Of a stretch of DNA of 64,000 nucleotides, positions 32,961 through 43,680 are shown in pieces. Source of the DNA: Cordylochernes scorpioides (lineage: Eukaryota; Arthropoda; Arachnida; Pseudoscorpiones; Chernetidae); contig CP092876.1 in the NCBI GenBank assembly GCA_030710605.1, forward strand, positions 88,889,988 to 88,953,987, given 5' to 3'. Positions within the stretch are counted from its first letter, which is position 1. The number at the start of each line of letters is the position of its first letter. A program made the translations under genes and the position numbers. A model generated the notes under the pieces. The model did not search any database, was not told where the DNA came from, and saw only the letters and a list, made by a program, of their open reading frames with translations.

Positions 32961-33930
32961 TTCCTACCGTTGAGTTGCTCGCGGGGCTTGTAGAGTCGTT
33001 TCGGCTTGCAGCTTGGACTTGGGGAACAGGGCTCCGAGATTGGACCTTGGGCCGGGTACCAGATTTTGGTACAGTGGTTGTGCGTGGTCTGGCGCTGTAG
33101 ACTTGGCGTGTTCGGTCCTGTGGGAACCGTTGTTCACACTGGGAGTGCCAGTGCATAGCATTGCAATACTTGCAAGGCGAGGGTGGGGGTGCAACTTGGT
33201 ACGTTACACGTGATGACCGCTGGTTGTTGTACCGCGGTGGTGGGTTTTGGTAGGTTGGATGTGGGGCCTTGTCTGCTTGGCGCTGGTACACTGCACTGGT
33301 GGCACACTGAGTTCTCCTTATTCTTGACACTAGGTCGAACCATTCTTTAATGGTGTTTGGCTGCACCGTGGCGATTAATCGCTGGTCTGCGACGGGTAGT
33401 CCTTCGGTCAGAGAATCTATTAATATGTCGGCGGGTAGGTTTAATTTCATGCCCATTACCGTTTTGTTTTGGTAGTAGTCTTCTAGGGGCATTTGGGGTT
33501 TCAATTTGATGGCTAGGAAGCGTGAAAACGACGCTTCTGTCGTTGTTGGAAATAAATCTATCAAGGTTTGGCGGGCTTCATTATAAATTAACCTATCTAA
33601 CCGTAGGCTTCGGAAATATTGGAGGGGCTTACCTTGCAAGTAGCAGGGTAACTTGCGTAGGCGATCCGTGTAGGTCAGCTCAGCTCGGTCTGCTTGGGCA
33701 TCGAAGTTGTCGAAAAAGCTCTGGGCTTCAAAGGTACCATCGTATGGACTCATATCTATCTCCCTAGGAGATCGGGTGATCAGCAGCTTACTCAGGGCAT
33801 CGGCGATCTGTGTCAGCGGGTCTGCGGAGGTCCCTTGGGGCGGCGACGCTTCCTCCTCTTCAAATGTCGTCTCTTGTTGGGGAACAGATAGCCCGGTCGC
33901 ATCGTTGGACTGTTCGGTTTGCTCTTCCAT
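32938..33930 (-). CDS. GYP-2 Gag, 330 residues, intact
   Basis: Structural protein of the retroelement particle. Acidic N-terminus, a capsid-like middle (FFDNFDAQADRAELTYTDRL, LPCYLQGKPLQYF, LKPQMPLEDYYQ), a proline/arginine-rich C-terminus and a compact zinc knuckle CKYCNAMHWHSQC spaced CX2CX3HX4C, one residue shorter than the usual form. The ATG at 33930 lies about 90 bp inside the LTR. The stop at 32938-32940 follows a run of six T; pol opens in the +1 frame there. Confidence 0.88.
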   Translation of the reverse strand: MEEQTEQSNDATGLSVPQQETTFEEEEASPPQGTSADPLTQIADALSKLLITRSPREIDMSPYDGTFEAQSFFDNFDAQADRAELTYTDRLRKLPCYLQGKPLQYFRSLRLDRLIYNEARQTLIDLFPTTTEASFSRFLAIKLKPQMPLEDYYQNKTVMGMKLNLPADILIDSLTEGLPVADQRLIATVQPNTIKEWFDLVSRIRRTQCATSAVYQRQADKAPHPTYQNPPPRYNNQRSSRVTYQVAPPPSPCKYCNAMHWHSQCEQRFPQDRTRQVYSARPRTTTVPKSGTRPKVQSRSPVPQVQAASRNDSTSPASNSTVGKPETFFR

Positions 33931-34022
33931 CTTTGCACTTTCTCGCTTCTATCTGAACTATCCGGCCTTCTTCGTTTTGGTTATCCTGTCGGCTCACTGA
34001 AATAAGAGATCCTGTCGACTAC

Positions 34023-34799
34023 TGATATAAGTTGAAGTTCTGGTAAGCCTTGTGTAGAGAATCCTGCCGATTAACTTTGTGACGATGAAGTGTTGACTCT
34101 CGCTATACTGTGTTAACCGAGAGGAACAGCCAGGATGTAGAGTTTTCCAGTACCTCTCTGCACCTTGGAAGACCTTTAAAAGTTCTCAAAAAATACAGGC
34201 AGTCGTGGTCGAGGCAGAGTGGAAAGCTTGGGAATGTCCACACAAAAAAAAAACGAAGACACAGTTGCACTAAGAAAGTTCCGTAAACAGATAAAAGTTG
34301 AGCTAGGAGCGAAAGATGGAGATAGAAGATTTCTTACTGACTACATGGTGAATGAGGTGGACCTTGGTAACAACCGACGAGAGCTCGCGCTAAGGGTGAA
34401 CTAACTGTCAAAATACTGTCAAGTGATTGTATTTATAGGTTAAAGATGGGGGCCTTATGCGCCAGGGGCGTTTCTGAGAAAAAGGGGGCCTTTACCTGTC
34501 ACCAGGTGTGAGAGGGGGCTTTGCATTCCACCAGCTGTGAACAGTGTGGGTGGTCTTGTTGTGGGAATTGTAAATCTATCTGATTTTGACGCTATGACTT
34601 CCATTTCTTGCTTAGCTCAACTCTTAAATCTATTACAGATTTTTATTTATTTTTCCTGTTTGTACAAATTACATTACATATGATGATGTAAAGACATGTC
34701 AATAATACGTATAATCATTAACAGATGTGTTTCTATTATACAACATTGAAATCTTATTATAAGTTATATACAATATGGGGTTGTTGGTTTAAATTACCA
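34023..34799 (-). repeat. 5' LTR of GYP-2
   Basis: 777 bp, TGATATAAGTTGAAG ... TTTAAATTACCA; pairs with 27236-28007. Confidence 0.92.
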
Positions 34800-35277
34800 T
34801 ATATACATATTGTATTTAAAAAATGATAAGAATGAGATTTCTGTTGTATTTTGATATTAATAACTTGTAGAGGAATTATTGGTTATTTGCTTGATTTTGG
34901 TATGCAGTCGTGGATGAGATTATAATGAAATTAGTTATTAAAAATAGCTTTAATTGCGCTAAAGGAATACATGAACACATAATTTGATAAAATTCCTGCC
35001 TGGCTTAAGGCGTAAGAATAAAAAAAAAAATGAAAAGCGTATTTACATGATGTACAAATGTTTTGGGTCGGCCAACGGGGAAGAACAACAACGAGTTTTT
35101 ATATGCAAAGCGCGACCTCTGGCGGTCGATTTAAACAGAGTATTTATCTATGAAATATATAATTTTTAAAATAAAATAATACTTTAATATAACATAATTT
35201 TAAATGAAATATTTTAATATAACATTTTAAATAATACCTTTATATAACATTTTAAATAAAATATTTTGATATAACAT
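34800..35277. other. Extra segment between GYP-2 and the rest of the GYP-1 LTR
   Basis: About 480 bp that the intact GYP-1 LTR (22795-23003) does not contain. It includes GCGCGACCTCTGGCGGTCGA near 35110 and, at 35170-35275, four loose copies of AATATAACATTTTAAATAA. It is either a further insertion beside GYP-2 or a deletion in the other LTR. No gene seen. Confidence 0.6.
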
Positions 35278-35362
35278 ACATATACACACAATTATCATCA
35301 TTAACTCTGTGCAAAACAATTAAATAAAAACAAATATTACACTAATTAGCTAATATATTACA
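35278..35362 (-). repeat. 5' LTR of GYP-1, remaining segment
   Basis: ACATATACACACAATTATCA ... GCTAATATATTACA, matching the last 85 bp of 22795-23003, then GAATG, the target duplication. Confidence 0.9.
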
Positions 35363-35760
35363 GAATGACTACCTTCATTTCAGGATAATGATGTTGGTGA
35401 TTATGTTGAACATCTTATTACCACACCTAAAGAAGCTCTGCACCTTGCACAAATACATCTCTATCGCGGTCAAGAAAAAGACAGAGAATACTTTAACAAA
35501 ACATGGACCTGTGTATAATCATTGTGAGATCTTGTTTGACTCTTCACTCCAGTGATAAAGGTGGGACCCTCGGAGAAGTTAATTAAGAAATACTTTTGTC
35601 CTCTCAACGTGTTAAAGGAAAATTTCCATCATCAATTATGAAATTGAGGCCATTGTTCCAGAACGTAAAACAAAGAAAACAATACAAGTACTTGATACAA
35701 AGCCTTATTTAGATCTACTACTTCAAGATTGAATATCTGATTAAACTTTAAACTCCAAAA
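35363..35760 (+). pseudogene. GYP-0: Ty3/gypsy integrase fragment, downstream half
   Basis: Continues the plus-strand integrase broken at 22794: KEALHLAQIHLYRGQEKDRE, then in another frame FTPVIKVGPSEKLIKKYFCP, typical of the C-terminal part of gypsy integrases. Several stops and frameshifts. 35760-36130 has no recognisable content. Confidence 0.72.
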
Positions 35761-36134
35761 TGTCCTGAAAAATTACCATTTGAACAAGAACCGATATCAT
35801 GCCCTGTGACAAGATCAAGAACTCAAAGGATGCAAATTAGTCAATTGGACTACACGCTGTTCCATTTTAAATGTGGGAAAATGTGGCAATTATTCTCATG
35901 TGAATATTCTTATTGATAAGTTCACTTATTAAACATGAATATTGATTTGTTAAATATTTTCAACAGAAAATTTATCCCAACCACGCTTGTGCGGGTGAGC
36001 ATGTTTTTTTTCAATTTTTGTATTCATGATAAGAGTAAAACTACATTTAATTTCAACATCGACAGCTCCTTTTTTAATTTATCTTCTACGTTACACAACA
36101 ATATATTTAATTTACATAGATTATATAACACACA

Positions 36135-36603
36135 TAATTATTGTTTTGTGAAGAGCAATTGTTTCATCATTCCAATCAAACGCTCCCACCATCCACCCCA
36201 CCAAGGAGCACCAGGCGGTATGAATTTCCAGGTGATGTTTTTCAATGTGGGATCACATTTTAACTTCGAAAAATCAATCTTCTTTAAAGTATTAGCCATG
36301 CCTCTGAAATTAGTCCCATTATCCGGACAGTCATTCAGGGAAAGTCTATCTCTCTTCCGGGCCAACGCATTAAATACTGGCCTTATTTTAGAAGTTTGAC
36401 TGTTTCTTTTATACACTGGTCGATGTGGCAGGTTGTGTACACCATCTAGTTTATCCTCTCTGGTATACTCTATTATCCCCTGATTTATACATTCTTCAAA
36501 GATTTGTCCATACTCTTTCATGTCTCCAACTTCTTCTCACTCTCATCAAATCAGACACGTCGAATTCTTCACTCCCTTCTAAAAAACCACGCTCTGCTAC
36601 CAC
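36135..36603 (-). pseudogene. Third, further-deleted BEL-A fragment
   Basis: Minus strand: LEGSEEFDVSDLM of the protease region jumps directly to EVGDMKEYGQIFEECINQG and then over the same RT-to-integrase junction as the full copies (SLNDCPDNGTNF), ending after GGWWERLIGMMKQLLF. It adjoins the 3' LTR of BEL-A-right and carries an extra deletion of about 430 bp. Confidence 0.8.
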
Positions 36604-36984
36604 AAAAATATTGCGATTTCACCGCCACTCTGTGTTGTGACGACGATCTAAGTTCTATAGAGGTAGTCGATCACCTCTATTCTTGGTCGGCGGGGTTGAA
36701 GGTTCAAAATTAAGGTGTCGCTGCTTATAGCACTATTTAAATATTAGACGAAAACAGGAGGGAAAATTATATTTATTATAATTTAAGAATATAAGTGAAG
36801 TATTAATCAATTAATTATATATTTAAATATTTACACTAAAAGAATCGGAGATCAGGGCAAATTCTCGTGTTCGAAAGTTGTTTACAGGTTCTTCTGATAT
36901 TGTTTTCTCATTTTAGCCGCTGCATCCCCATAACCGCTTCCGTCAGCCTCCCATTGGCTGCTTCAGACTACTTCTTTTCCAACA
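36604..36984 (-). repeat. 3' LTR of BEL-A-right
   Basis: 381 bp, on the minus strand TGTTGGAAAAGAAGTAGTC ... CGCAATATTTTTG. Confidence 0.87.
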
Positions 36985-37263
36985 TTTCTCCCACCTTTGA
37001 GTTGGCGCCTCGACGACTCAAACATGGAAAGGAAAAGTTCAGTAGATCCAATCGGTTGGGTCTCTTGATGGGCCGTCCGTAACTTGACACAACATTCGGG
37101 GTTTCAATGTGATGTTGCTCTTGTTGTGAAGTCAAAGGGTCCTCTTCAGTTGTCACTCGAACTTCTTGTGTGGGAGATCGCTCCGCTAGAGGGTCTCGAC
37201 ATCTTATCTCGGGCGTTATCTCTAAATTGTAGAGTTTTTGAATAGTTCGTATTTATCACCTGA

Positions 37264-39062
37264 TTAAGTTTTCACTTTCGCAACCCTCACAAGTCCATCT
37301 TTTCCTGGATAGAGTTGGATTATTCTAGCTAACGGCCAGTGTAGTCTCTTTAAACTCTCTTGTCCAATGAGCACCATGTCTCCCACCTTGAATGGTATGG
37401 TAGTCTTTAGGCGTCTCGTTTCTTGTCTCAGGAATCCAAAATATTCTATACGAAATCGTTCTCTAAGATCTTCTCGTACACGTTTGATATATTGATATTT
37501 GCGGGAGAGGGTCTGGTTATCAATCAAGTCCAGGTCTGGAACGCCAACCTCTCTGACCTCATGTAAGAGCAACGAAGGTGTCAATGGAGCGAGATCCTCA
37601 CTTTCTTCAGTTAGGTAGGTCAGAGGGCGTGTGTTCATCAAGCTTTCGACGTCACACATTACCGTGGAAAGTTCTTCATATCCCAAGGAGGTTTGACCGA
37701 GAATCCTAAAGAGCAATTTTTCATCATTCCAATCAAACGCACCCACCATCCACCCCACCAAGGAGCACCAGGCGGTATGAATTTCCAGGTGATGTTTTTC
37801 AATGTGGGATCACATTTTATTCTCGAAAAATCAATCTTCTTTAAAGTATTAGCCATGCCTCTGAAATTAGCCCCATTATCCGGACAGTCATTCAGGGAAA
37901 GTTTATCTCTCTTCCGGACTGATGCATTAAATACTGGCCTTATTTTAGAAGTTTGACTGTTTCTTTTATACACTGGTCGATGGGGCAGGTTGTGTACACC
38001 ATCTAGTTTATCCTCTCTGGAATACTCTATTATCCCCTGATTTATACATTTTTCAAAGATTTGTCCATACTCTTTCATGTCTCCAACTTCTTCAAGTTTT
38101 CATCTTACAGAACTTAGTTTGTTTTTAGCTAGGTCTCTATTCGTAGGAATCCTTTCCTTGTCTTGCACCCAGGGTAGAGCTACCTGATAGCGCTCCTCAA
38201 TATCTCGCGTCGTTGTGTGGGCGAAATGTTCCTCCATTTCTGCTTGTAACGACTGATTCTTCTTCTCAACCTCCGCGTCAGAGACTCCAATTGCATCTAA
38301 TTTCCACTAGTTTTCTAGATCCAAAGATAGAAGTGTGGTCACGCAAAGGGAGCTGGTGTCATCTTTCACCTCCGTTGGAGGAATCTTTCCCATCACAGTC
38401 CATCCTAGTTTGGTATGGATTGCCACCAGTCCAGATGAGATTCTTCTCTGCGCATCGGTTAGCAATCTCCCGGCGATGTCCGCCCCTATAAGGACTTCTA
38501 TACGGTCTCTCATCAAATCATACACGTTGAGTTCTTCACTCCCTTCTAAAAATGATCTTGGACACACCGGAGGTATGCTTCCACAGATAAGGGGTTGACC
38601 TAGTGCTTCAAACTCACAGCGATAGGAATTATTGATGTCCGATAAATGAATGGTATAGACCTCATGTTCAACTACGTGGGTACTCGATCCTCCAAACAAG
38701 GAATGTCGGAAGAACTCTCTCCCAGATTGTTCGTATTCCATTTCCATTGCTGTGCTATGTAAAATATATGATCTTTGGGATCCGGTGTCTCTTATAGCCC
38801 GTGCCGTCTTCTCCGTTCTGTTCCCTTTGAGGGTCACTCTCAAAGTAGGCAGCAAGACGTTTGGGGAGGTTGATAAGTTGGCGAGAGTTTTATCTTGCAC
38901 CGTTGGAGACTTAGAAGAACCACCTCGATCTAAAATCCGTTTTGTGCACATGACATCCAGGTGGGAAGACATGTTGCAGATCGAACAACGGACTACATAT
39001 CTGCAAAATTTACTTAAATGAGAAGGCCGAAGACATTTATAACAAACGCCTTTTTTCCTCAT
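37264..39062 (-). pseudogene. BEL-A-right pol with RT/RNase H deleted
   Basis: Zinc knuckles (CYKCLRPSH, CSICNMSSH) and DUF1758-type protease occupy 38307-39062. A TAG near 38307 and a TGA near 38100 follow, then KEYGQIFEKCINQG to the same RT/integrase fusion as the left copy (37659-38078). A frameshift near 37730 precedes the integrase tail (37264-37761: RPLTYLTEESEDLAPLTPS, VGDMVLIGQESLKRLHWP). The TYLTEESE site keeps its sense codon where the left copy has a stop. Confidence 0.85.
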
Positions 39063-40195
39063 GAGTTATCTCTTTTCTTTAAACTCAAATTAGCGGCAAA
39101 GTCACACTTAGGGCTTCCATGGTTGTCTTTACCACAAAATACACATTCATTCGATTTGTGAACTGAATTCAAAAGTTCTGAACCTGTCGCAATTGGTTTT
39201 TCATTGTAGAATCTTGTCTTTGGATGTTTGTTTACTAAATTAGGTTTAAAGGTTGATTCATTCCCGGTACCGATTTCGTTTCTAAAACTCCTCTCCCGTG
39301 CAGTTAATTGTTTTTCTAGAAAGGAAATCAAGTCATTAATTACGTAATCTGTCGGGAGTTCTTTGTTCAATTCCAAATTGAGGTCTGCAGGTAGAGGCTT
39401 TATTATTATCGGGCACAACAGTTGTCCGTAAACATCAATGGACACGTTTAGTGACTCGAGACTTCTTATTTGAACAGAAAGGTTGTCAAAAAGTTCGCGG
39501 AAGGGTCTTACATCGCTTGACGTTTTGAGTGGTCTCATTGACAACAAATTGTTCATATGTCGGCTAATCAAAATGTCTTCTCGCCGAAATCTGTCTTTAA
39601 GCAATTTTATAGCTTTCTCATAATTGTCTGCAGATAAAGCGAAACCTTCGACTGAGTTTAGTGCAGTTCCGCCGAGATGTGACTTCAGATAGTTAAATTT
39701 ATCGATCGGGTTCAGTGAGTTGTTCTGGTGAATAGCTGCATCAAAAGAACTCCAGAACGTCAGCCATTCACTAAAGTTTCCATAAAATTTCGATATCATC
39801 AATTTCGGAAGTTTCACAGTCGTGCAGGAAGGTACATAATGTCTCATTTCATTTTCATCTATTCGTGAGTTCGAATTCGGTATATTTTCGCCACGAGAAT
39901 CAGATTGGCGAATCTTTTTATTTGTCCTATATCTCCAAGTAATATATTTCTCTCGATATTCCTCTACGCCCTGTAATTCCCTCTCTAAATCGTCAGTTTC
40001 AAGAAGCGTTTCTATTTCGTGATCAACTAATTTAAGTTTGTTAAATGATCCATTCAATTGTTCTAATAATTCTTCAAGATCAATTCTCATTAGCGTGTCA
40101 AGTCCACTTTCACTCTTATTGCATGTTTTCGTTAAATATGATCTGTTAATAGCACGCTTCTTCTTTAAACGTAGAATTAATTCTTCCGCCATCAT
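39059..40195 (-). CDS. BEL-A-right Gag, 378 residues, intact
   Basis: Gag of a BEL/Pao retrotransposon (DUF1759 type) with no stop or frameshift. Charged N-terminus (MMAEELILRLKKKRAI), conserved core LPKLMISKFYGNFSEWLTFW and FNYLKSHLGGTALNSV, and the C-terminal knuckle CVFCGKDNHGSPKC. The end is formed by a local indel at about 39060-39075 that puts pol in another frame. Starts 107 bp after the LTR, as in the left copy. Confidence 0.88.
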   Translation of the reverse strand: MMAEELILRLKKKRAINRSYLTKTCNKSESGLDTLMRIDLEELLEQLNGSFNKLKLVDHEIETLLETDDLERELQGVEEYREKYITWRYRTNKKIRQSDSRGENIPNSNSRIDENEMRHYVPSCTTVKLPKLMISKFYGNFSEWLTFWSSFDAAIHQNNSLNPIDKFNYLKSHLGGTALNSVEGFALSADNYEKAIKLLKDRFRREDILISRHMNNLLSMRPLKTSSDVRPFRELFDNLSVQIRSLESLNVSIDVYGQLLCPIIIKPLPADLNLELNKELPTDYVINDLISFLEKQLTARERSFRNEIGTGNESTFKPNLVNKHPKTRFYNEKPIATGSELLNSVHKSNECVFCGKDNHGSPKCDFAANLSLKKRDNS

Positions 40196-40284
40196 GTAAA
40201 CAAAGCGGCAAGTAGGGTTAGCTAGCGAGTTCCAAAATGGTCAGCTCAAAATGCTTCTTTTTTTTCTAGAATTTACCTTCAACA

Positions 40285-40302
40285 GTCCCGGCTGGGATGC
40301 CA
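40285..40302 (-). other. Primer-binding site of BEL-A-right
   Basis: Minus strand TGGCATCCCAGCCGGGAC, identical to the left copy. Confidence 0.7.
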
Positions 40303-40681
40303 AAAATATTGCGATTTCACCGCCACTCTGTGTTGTGACGACGATCTAAGTTCTATAGAGGTAGTCGATCACCTCTATTCTTGGTCGGCGGGGTTGAAGG
40401 TTCAAAATTAAGGTGTCGCTGCTTATAGCACTATTGAAATATTAGACGAAAACAGGAGGGATAATTCTATTTATTATAATTTAAGAAAATAAGTAAAGTA
40501 TTATTTAATTAATTATATATTTAAATATTTACACTAAAAGAATCGGAGATCAGGGCAAATTCTCGTGTTAGAAAGTTGTTTACAGGTTCTTCTGATATTG
40601 TTTTCTCATTTAAGCCGTGGATCCCCTTAGCCGCTTCCGTCGGCCTCCCATTGGATGCTTCGGACTCCTTCTTTTCCAACA
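40303..40681 (-). repeat. 5' LTR of BEL-A-right
   Basis: 379 bp, TGTTGGAAAAGAAGGAGTCC ... GCAATATTTT on the minus strand. Confidence 0.87.
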
Positions 40682-40699
40682 TATGTTATGTTTACTATT

Positions 40700-41410
40700 T
40701 GCTGAAAAGTAACTTTTTGACTCTAAATTATAAATACATCTAGATGTAAAATTTGTGTAGTACTTCTGTGGAGCAAAATTCTTCAAACATTTAATTGTTT
40801 TGAAGAAAATAAATAAATGGTAAATTAAAAATTGAAACGAAAGATGACAACACACAGAAAATATTCATATAGCTACCATCGTAGACAGAAACGACTTACC
40901 CTAAAATAAGACATCTTCAAACGACTCGCCAGAAATATACACCTGTTTTATAACCACAGATATCTTTTGAACTAAAATAGGGAGAAAGGTATGAATTGAA
41001 TTTTTTATAATGAACTTTCTCTTTGTTAATAAACAAATATGAATAGCTCCATCTGTGGGTACATGTGGCACTGACAAATGGAGCTATTTATATTCATTTA
41101 TAACATAGAGAAAGTCCATTGTTAAAAATTCAATTCATACGTTTTAGCCTATTTTAGTTAAATATGTCTGCGAGTAAAAAATAGGTGGAGATTTCTGGCG
41201 AGCCGTTCGAAGATGTCTTATTTCAGGGTGAATTGTTTCTGGCTTTGATGGTAGCTGAATGTTTTTTTCTGTGTGTTGCATCTTCTGTGTGTTTTTAAAC
41301 TTATCATTTATTTATTTTATTTGAAGAAAATCAGAAGACTTAAGAGATTTTGATCCTTTGAAATGCTACTCAAATTTACCTATATGTATATATAATTTGA
41401 AAGAAAAGTC
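40700..41410. repeat. Foldback (palindromic) element, right copy
   Basis: Inverted copy of 3480-4190, centred near 41067, with arms of about 340 bp. The two copies differ at scattered positions. Confidence 0.8.
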
Positions 41411-42046
41411 CTAGGTATATAAAATGTGACGTTGAAACTTTACTTACACAAAACTTTCTTCAAAGTAAATAGCTCTGGTTCCCCTTACTCTCTAATATGG
41501 CTGTTCCACATTATATTCTCTCTTATACGGGCCTCTACACATTTTATTCTCTCTTCTACTGACTTCTCCACATTTTACCCATAGTTATTAGAATAACTCT
41601 CCACATTTCACTCTTTCAACTGGACTCACCACATTGTATTCTCTCTTCTACTGACTTCTCCACATTTTACTCTTTCCACTGGCTTCTTCACATTTAACTT
41701 CTCTTTTACTGGCTTCTCCACCCTCAACTCTCAGGTATTCTACTCAATTCTATATATTTTACTCTCTCCATTACTGACTTCTCTACATTTTCCTCTCATT
41801 TATTCTACTGGCTTCTTCAAATTTTCTTCTCAGTACTTTTAATTGGCTTTTCCACATATTCTCCTCTCTTCTACTTGTTTCACTAGATTCTACTCTCAGT
41901 TCTTCTCTAACTCAGGTGTCAATTTATGAATACAAAAATATCCTGTATTATACTGACGTGTAATATAGAGAAGTTGTAAGTAAGTAAATGCCCGATATGT
42001 TCCAGGAGAAATGGTAAAACACAAACAAAGCTTTTATTAAGTCCCC

Positions 42047-42405
42047 CTTGCCATCGCCAACAAAGACCTGGTGGAGGACCCTAACACCAAACCTCCCGGC
42101 TACAACCTACCTAGGAGGACCTGGTCAACCCTCAATAGAATCAGGACCTCTACTGGTAGATGCAACTACCTACTAAATAAGTGGAACATGAGTCCAGACC
42201 AGAACTGCGACTGTGGACAAATACAAACAATGCACCATATCCTAAGGGACTGTCCTCGAAGATTCTTCCAGGGAACACTTGGGGATATCCACCGGTGCAC
42301 AGAGGAGGCCCTGGAGTGGATTCGTCACCTCGACATTCCACTCTAGAGAAACTTGCCAACATTGTTGTATTGTGCTGTAAAAAACAATATCATACGCAAT
42401 ATATA
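42047..42405 (+). pseudogene. 5'-truncated non-LTR retrotransposon with target duplication
   Basis: Encodes only the last residues of a LINE ORF2: GYNLPRRTWSTLNRIRTSTG, then a C-terminal zinc-finger-like cluster CDCGQIQTMHHILRDC and a TAG at 42344-42346. A 12 bp direct repeat TATTAAGTCCCC flanks it (42035-42046, 42406-42417). The left IR1 arm has the unoccupied site. Different family from the LINE at 47347. Confidence 0.85.
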
Positions 42406-43126
42406 TATTAAGTCCCCAGTTTGTTACTGATTATCCTCTCTTATTACCAGCTTGTAACGATATCCCCATAATGATCAATCCCAATTATCTAGTAGAGGAG
42501 TTAACGATAAATCTCAGTTATTTTTCCTACTTACTGTTTGTGTAAAGTTGAAAGGATATCAAGAACTATAAAATTCTCTCTCTACTATTTCCTTATAGTT
42601 TATATATCACTTTTTTATCATCGCATCACTTTTATGAGGATTTTGAAATGTTATATTTTAAATGAAATATTATATATTTCTATTCTCTCATGAAATGAAA
42701 ATTTACTATGTTTTTAGTATGAGGCAAAGCGTTCTATCTACACTAATGGACAAAACATGAGCATTTTTTTTTTCAGCATGTATATCAGGAGGATATTTGA
42801 TGAAGGATATTTGATATGCAGCGAACTTTATTGGAGACACACTAGATGACCAAGTGTGAACAATATTGCCTGTCTCTTTCAAGAAGCACTTTACACTTCC
42901 TTATGTTTTTTTTCTATGAGTGTATATAGAATGAATGAAATGATTAGTAACGCTATTTTCCCATTTTTTTGAAAAGGATTCTTGCTGATCAATCTGCGAT
43001 GCATGGGGAGTACCTGGCTTTTAGTGGTGTGGTTGGTTATACTGGCAAAATTGTGTCGAAAGGATTTACAAATTCTCCTTATTTGAGGAAATCATGTCTA
43101 TAAACATATTCTATATGGACAATATA

Positions 43127-43680
43127 AATTGCCCAATATTCAATTTCTGCAACAGATGAACAAGCTGGTTTTTCTGGCGCCCTTTTTCTTTGCCATCATC
43201 TTTTGCGCTTCTATAACTGGAAGAGTATGAAGTTTCAATATTCATTGAATACATATCTAAAGGGCCTAAACATTATTCAAATATAATATTTCATTTTGTA
43301 TTTATATAGAGTACAGTTAATAAAATATTAATTATCAACCGCATATATTGGTGTGTATTTGTGTGGAGCCTGCAAATATTTTATATCAATTTATAATAAT
43401 AAAATATAAAAAATATCAAACAATGAGAGAGATTTGAAACCTGATCATTTCAGCTCAGAGAGATAGTATTAAATATATATTTACAAAATTGATTGAACAT
43501 CTGACTATTCTATCAGCTATTTGCAAGTTATGCAGATCTTCAACATTAGTAATTGTCTGTTGTCTAACGCTTTAGAAAAGTGGGACTCCAGGGCAAATCT
43601 TGTTGATATTCTATTTTAATAATATTTTATTTTTTACTTACAACCTAGCAAGCAGTATTATTTATGCATAAGGTATTATA
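43127..43680. other. Nothing recognised
   Basis: AT-rich DNA without coding frames or clear repeats. Confidence 0.55.

Larger units (their letters stand above)
27236..34799 (-). mobile_element. GYP-2: Ty3/gypsy retrotransposon inside the GYP-1 LTR
   Basis: 7.56 kb element with LTRs 27236-28007 and 34023-34799 that differ at only about ten sites plus small indels (roughly 98-99% alike by eye), so it is recent. TATA flanks both sides (27232-27235, 34800-34803). Gag is intact; pol has two stops and one frameshift. No TGG-type primer site is seen beside the right LTR (the sequence there is GTAGTCGACAGGATC on the minus strand), which is unusual. No env-like frame. Confidence 0.92.
22795..35362 (-). 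mobile_element. GYP-1: Ty3/gypsy retrotransposon (split by GYP-2)
   Basis: Complete element on the minus strand. Left LTR (3') at 22795-23003; right LTR (5') begins at 27111, is split at 27235 by GYP-2, and ends at 35278-35362. The five-base target GAATG is duplicated at 22790-22794 and 35363-35367, and the outer flanks are the two halves of one older integrase. Gag, protease, RT, RNase H and integrase lie in one long frame now broken by four stops and about three frameshifts, so it is dead. Confidence 0.92.
36604..40681 (-). mobile_element. BEL-A-right: internally deleted BEL/Pao element
   Basis: Minus-strand element of 4.08 kb with LTRs at 40303-40681 (5') and 36604-36984 (3'), about 4% diverged by eye. 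Gag is intact; pol lacks RT palm, RNase H and the integrase N-terminus. No matching target duplication was found: the 5' flank is the foldback element and the 3' flank is another BEL-A fragment, suggesting rearrangement or nesting. Copy of BEL-A-left at 4211-7748. Confidence 0.88.
36985..43126. repeat. IR1 right arm
   Basis: Inverted counterpart of 2162-7748, containing BEL-A-right, a foldback element (about 40700-41410), the complement of the purine-rich tract (about 41490-41900) and flank to 43126. It carries a later LINE insertion (42047-42405) that is absent from the left arm. Confidence 0.85.

Noticed and set aside
31257-34000. Plus-strand frames of 60-97 residues
   Set aside because: Antisense shadows of GYP-2 gag and pol.
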